NCBI RefSeq assembly: GCF_910577125.1
Contig: NZ_CAJTMN010000112.1
Location: 1-6,044, forward strand
From: an uncultured Rikenella sp.
Lineage (GTDB): Bacteria; Bacteroidota; Bacteroidia; Bacteroidales; Rikenellaceae
Direction of reading: 5' to 3'
Length of the DNA stretch: 6,044 bases
Shown here: positions 5,941 through 6,044 of the stretch, piece by piece
Numbering within the stretch: the first letter of the stretch is position 1
How the letters are laid out: the number at the start of each line of letters is the position of its first letter
Position numbers and translations under genes: made by a program
Notes under the pieces: generated by a model
Databases searched by the model: none
The model's input: only the letters and a program-made list of their open reading frames with translations
What the model was told of the DNA's origin: nothing

Positions 5941-5948
5941 CCTCCTTA
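5941..5948 (-). promoter_or_regulatory. Shine-Dalgarno sequence of mnmG
   Basis: On the minus strand this reads TAAGGAGG, a complete complement to the 16S rRNA 3' end, with five bases between it and the ATG at 5935. It fixes the mnmG start. Such strong sites are uncommon in Bacteroidota, which mostly initiate without them. Confidence 0.8.
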
Positions 5949-6000
5949 ACTAAAACCCTACTTTAATTTATATATACTGTTCTTTGCGTCGGACGGAACC

Positions 6001-6024
6001 GTACCTTTTCTGAAGAAAAGGTAC
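6001..6024. repeat. Perfect 10-bp inverted repeat (hairpin) upstream of mnmG
   Basis: The arms GTACCTTTTC and GAAAAGGTAC are exact reverse complements around a 4-base loop (TGAA on plus, TTCA on minus). A second small symmetry, AAAAG-A-CTTTT, follows at 6027-6037. Neither strand has a clean run of T directly after the stem, so it is not a textbook Rho-independent terminator. It could be a bidirectional terminator for an upstream gene, a leader hairpin of mnmG, or one copy of a dispersed intergenic repeat; the sequence alone does not decide. Confidence 0.7.
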
Positions 6025-6044
6025 CCAAAAGACTTTTAGATAGC

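Larger units (their letters stand above)
5936..6044 (-). promoter_or_regulatory. mnmG upstream region, promoter not identified
   Basis: This stretch must hold the mnmG leader and, if mnmG starts the transcript, its promoter. It has an AT-rich run (TATATATAAATTAAAG on the minus strand, about 5962-5977) between the inverted repeat at 6001-6024 and the ribosome binding site. I looked for the Bacteroidota pattern of TTTG near -33 and TAnnTTTG near -7 and found no convincing pair, so the promoter position is open and transcription may also enter from beyond the window. Confidence 0.35.

Noticed and set aside
6001..6024. Rho-independent terminator
   Set aside because: The stem is good, but neither strand has a run of T directly following it, so only an inverted repeat is called.

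Overview
The window looks like chromosomal DNA from a GC-rich member of the Bacteroidota, plausibly an Alistipes-like Bacteroidales. This rests on the MnmG sequence, an OlsF-like fused acyltransferase, a DUF4435 protein, a Bacteroidota-style lipoprotein, and strong GC bias at third codon positions, which also creates long spurious antisense reading frames. The genus is an inference; no rRNA or other decisive marker is present.

All four credible genes lie on the minus strand. In transcription order they are mnmG/gidA (5935-4052), a 618-residue two-domain acyltransferase (3994-2138), a DUF4435 protein with a Toprim-like acidic pattern (2098-1118) and a small lipoprotein (1031-453). The gaps are 57, 39 and 86 bases, so the first three probably form one transcription unit; the lipoprotein may be the last member or have its own promoter. 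The products do not form one obvious pathway: tRNA wobble modification, membrane aminolipid synthesis, an uncharacterised possibly nucleic-acid-related protein, and an envelope lipoprotein.

Two things stand out. First, the gaps after mnmG and after the acyltransferase gene each hold a palindrome matching the near-universal chromosomal parS (ParB-binding) site: TGTTCCACGTGAAACA at 2101-2116, a full match, and a variant at 4028-4043 with a perfect GTTCCACGTGGAAC core. They lie about 1.93 kb apart. This suggests the region is part of the chromosomal centromere, probably near the replication origin, as gid loci often are.

Second, the 450 bases after the lipoprotein gene hold two tandem copies of a hairpin-rich unit with a period of 207 bases. 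The copies are 154/161 identical over the core, but one hairpin has been replaced by a different sequence that still pairs perfectly and, on the minus strand, still has a GNRA loop (GCAA in one copy, GTGA in the other). Other differences form G-U pairs only on the minus strand. Together this points to a selected RNA structure, or a mobile repeat family derived from one, read in the same direction as the genes.

The right edge (5936-6044) is the mnmG leader, with a perfect Shine-Dalgarno sequence and a 24-base inverted repeat. No transposase, CRISPR array, tRNA or rRNA was seen.
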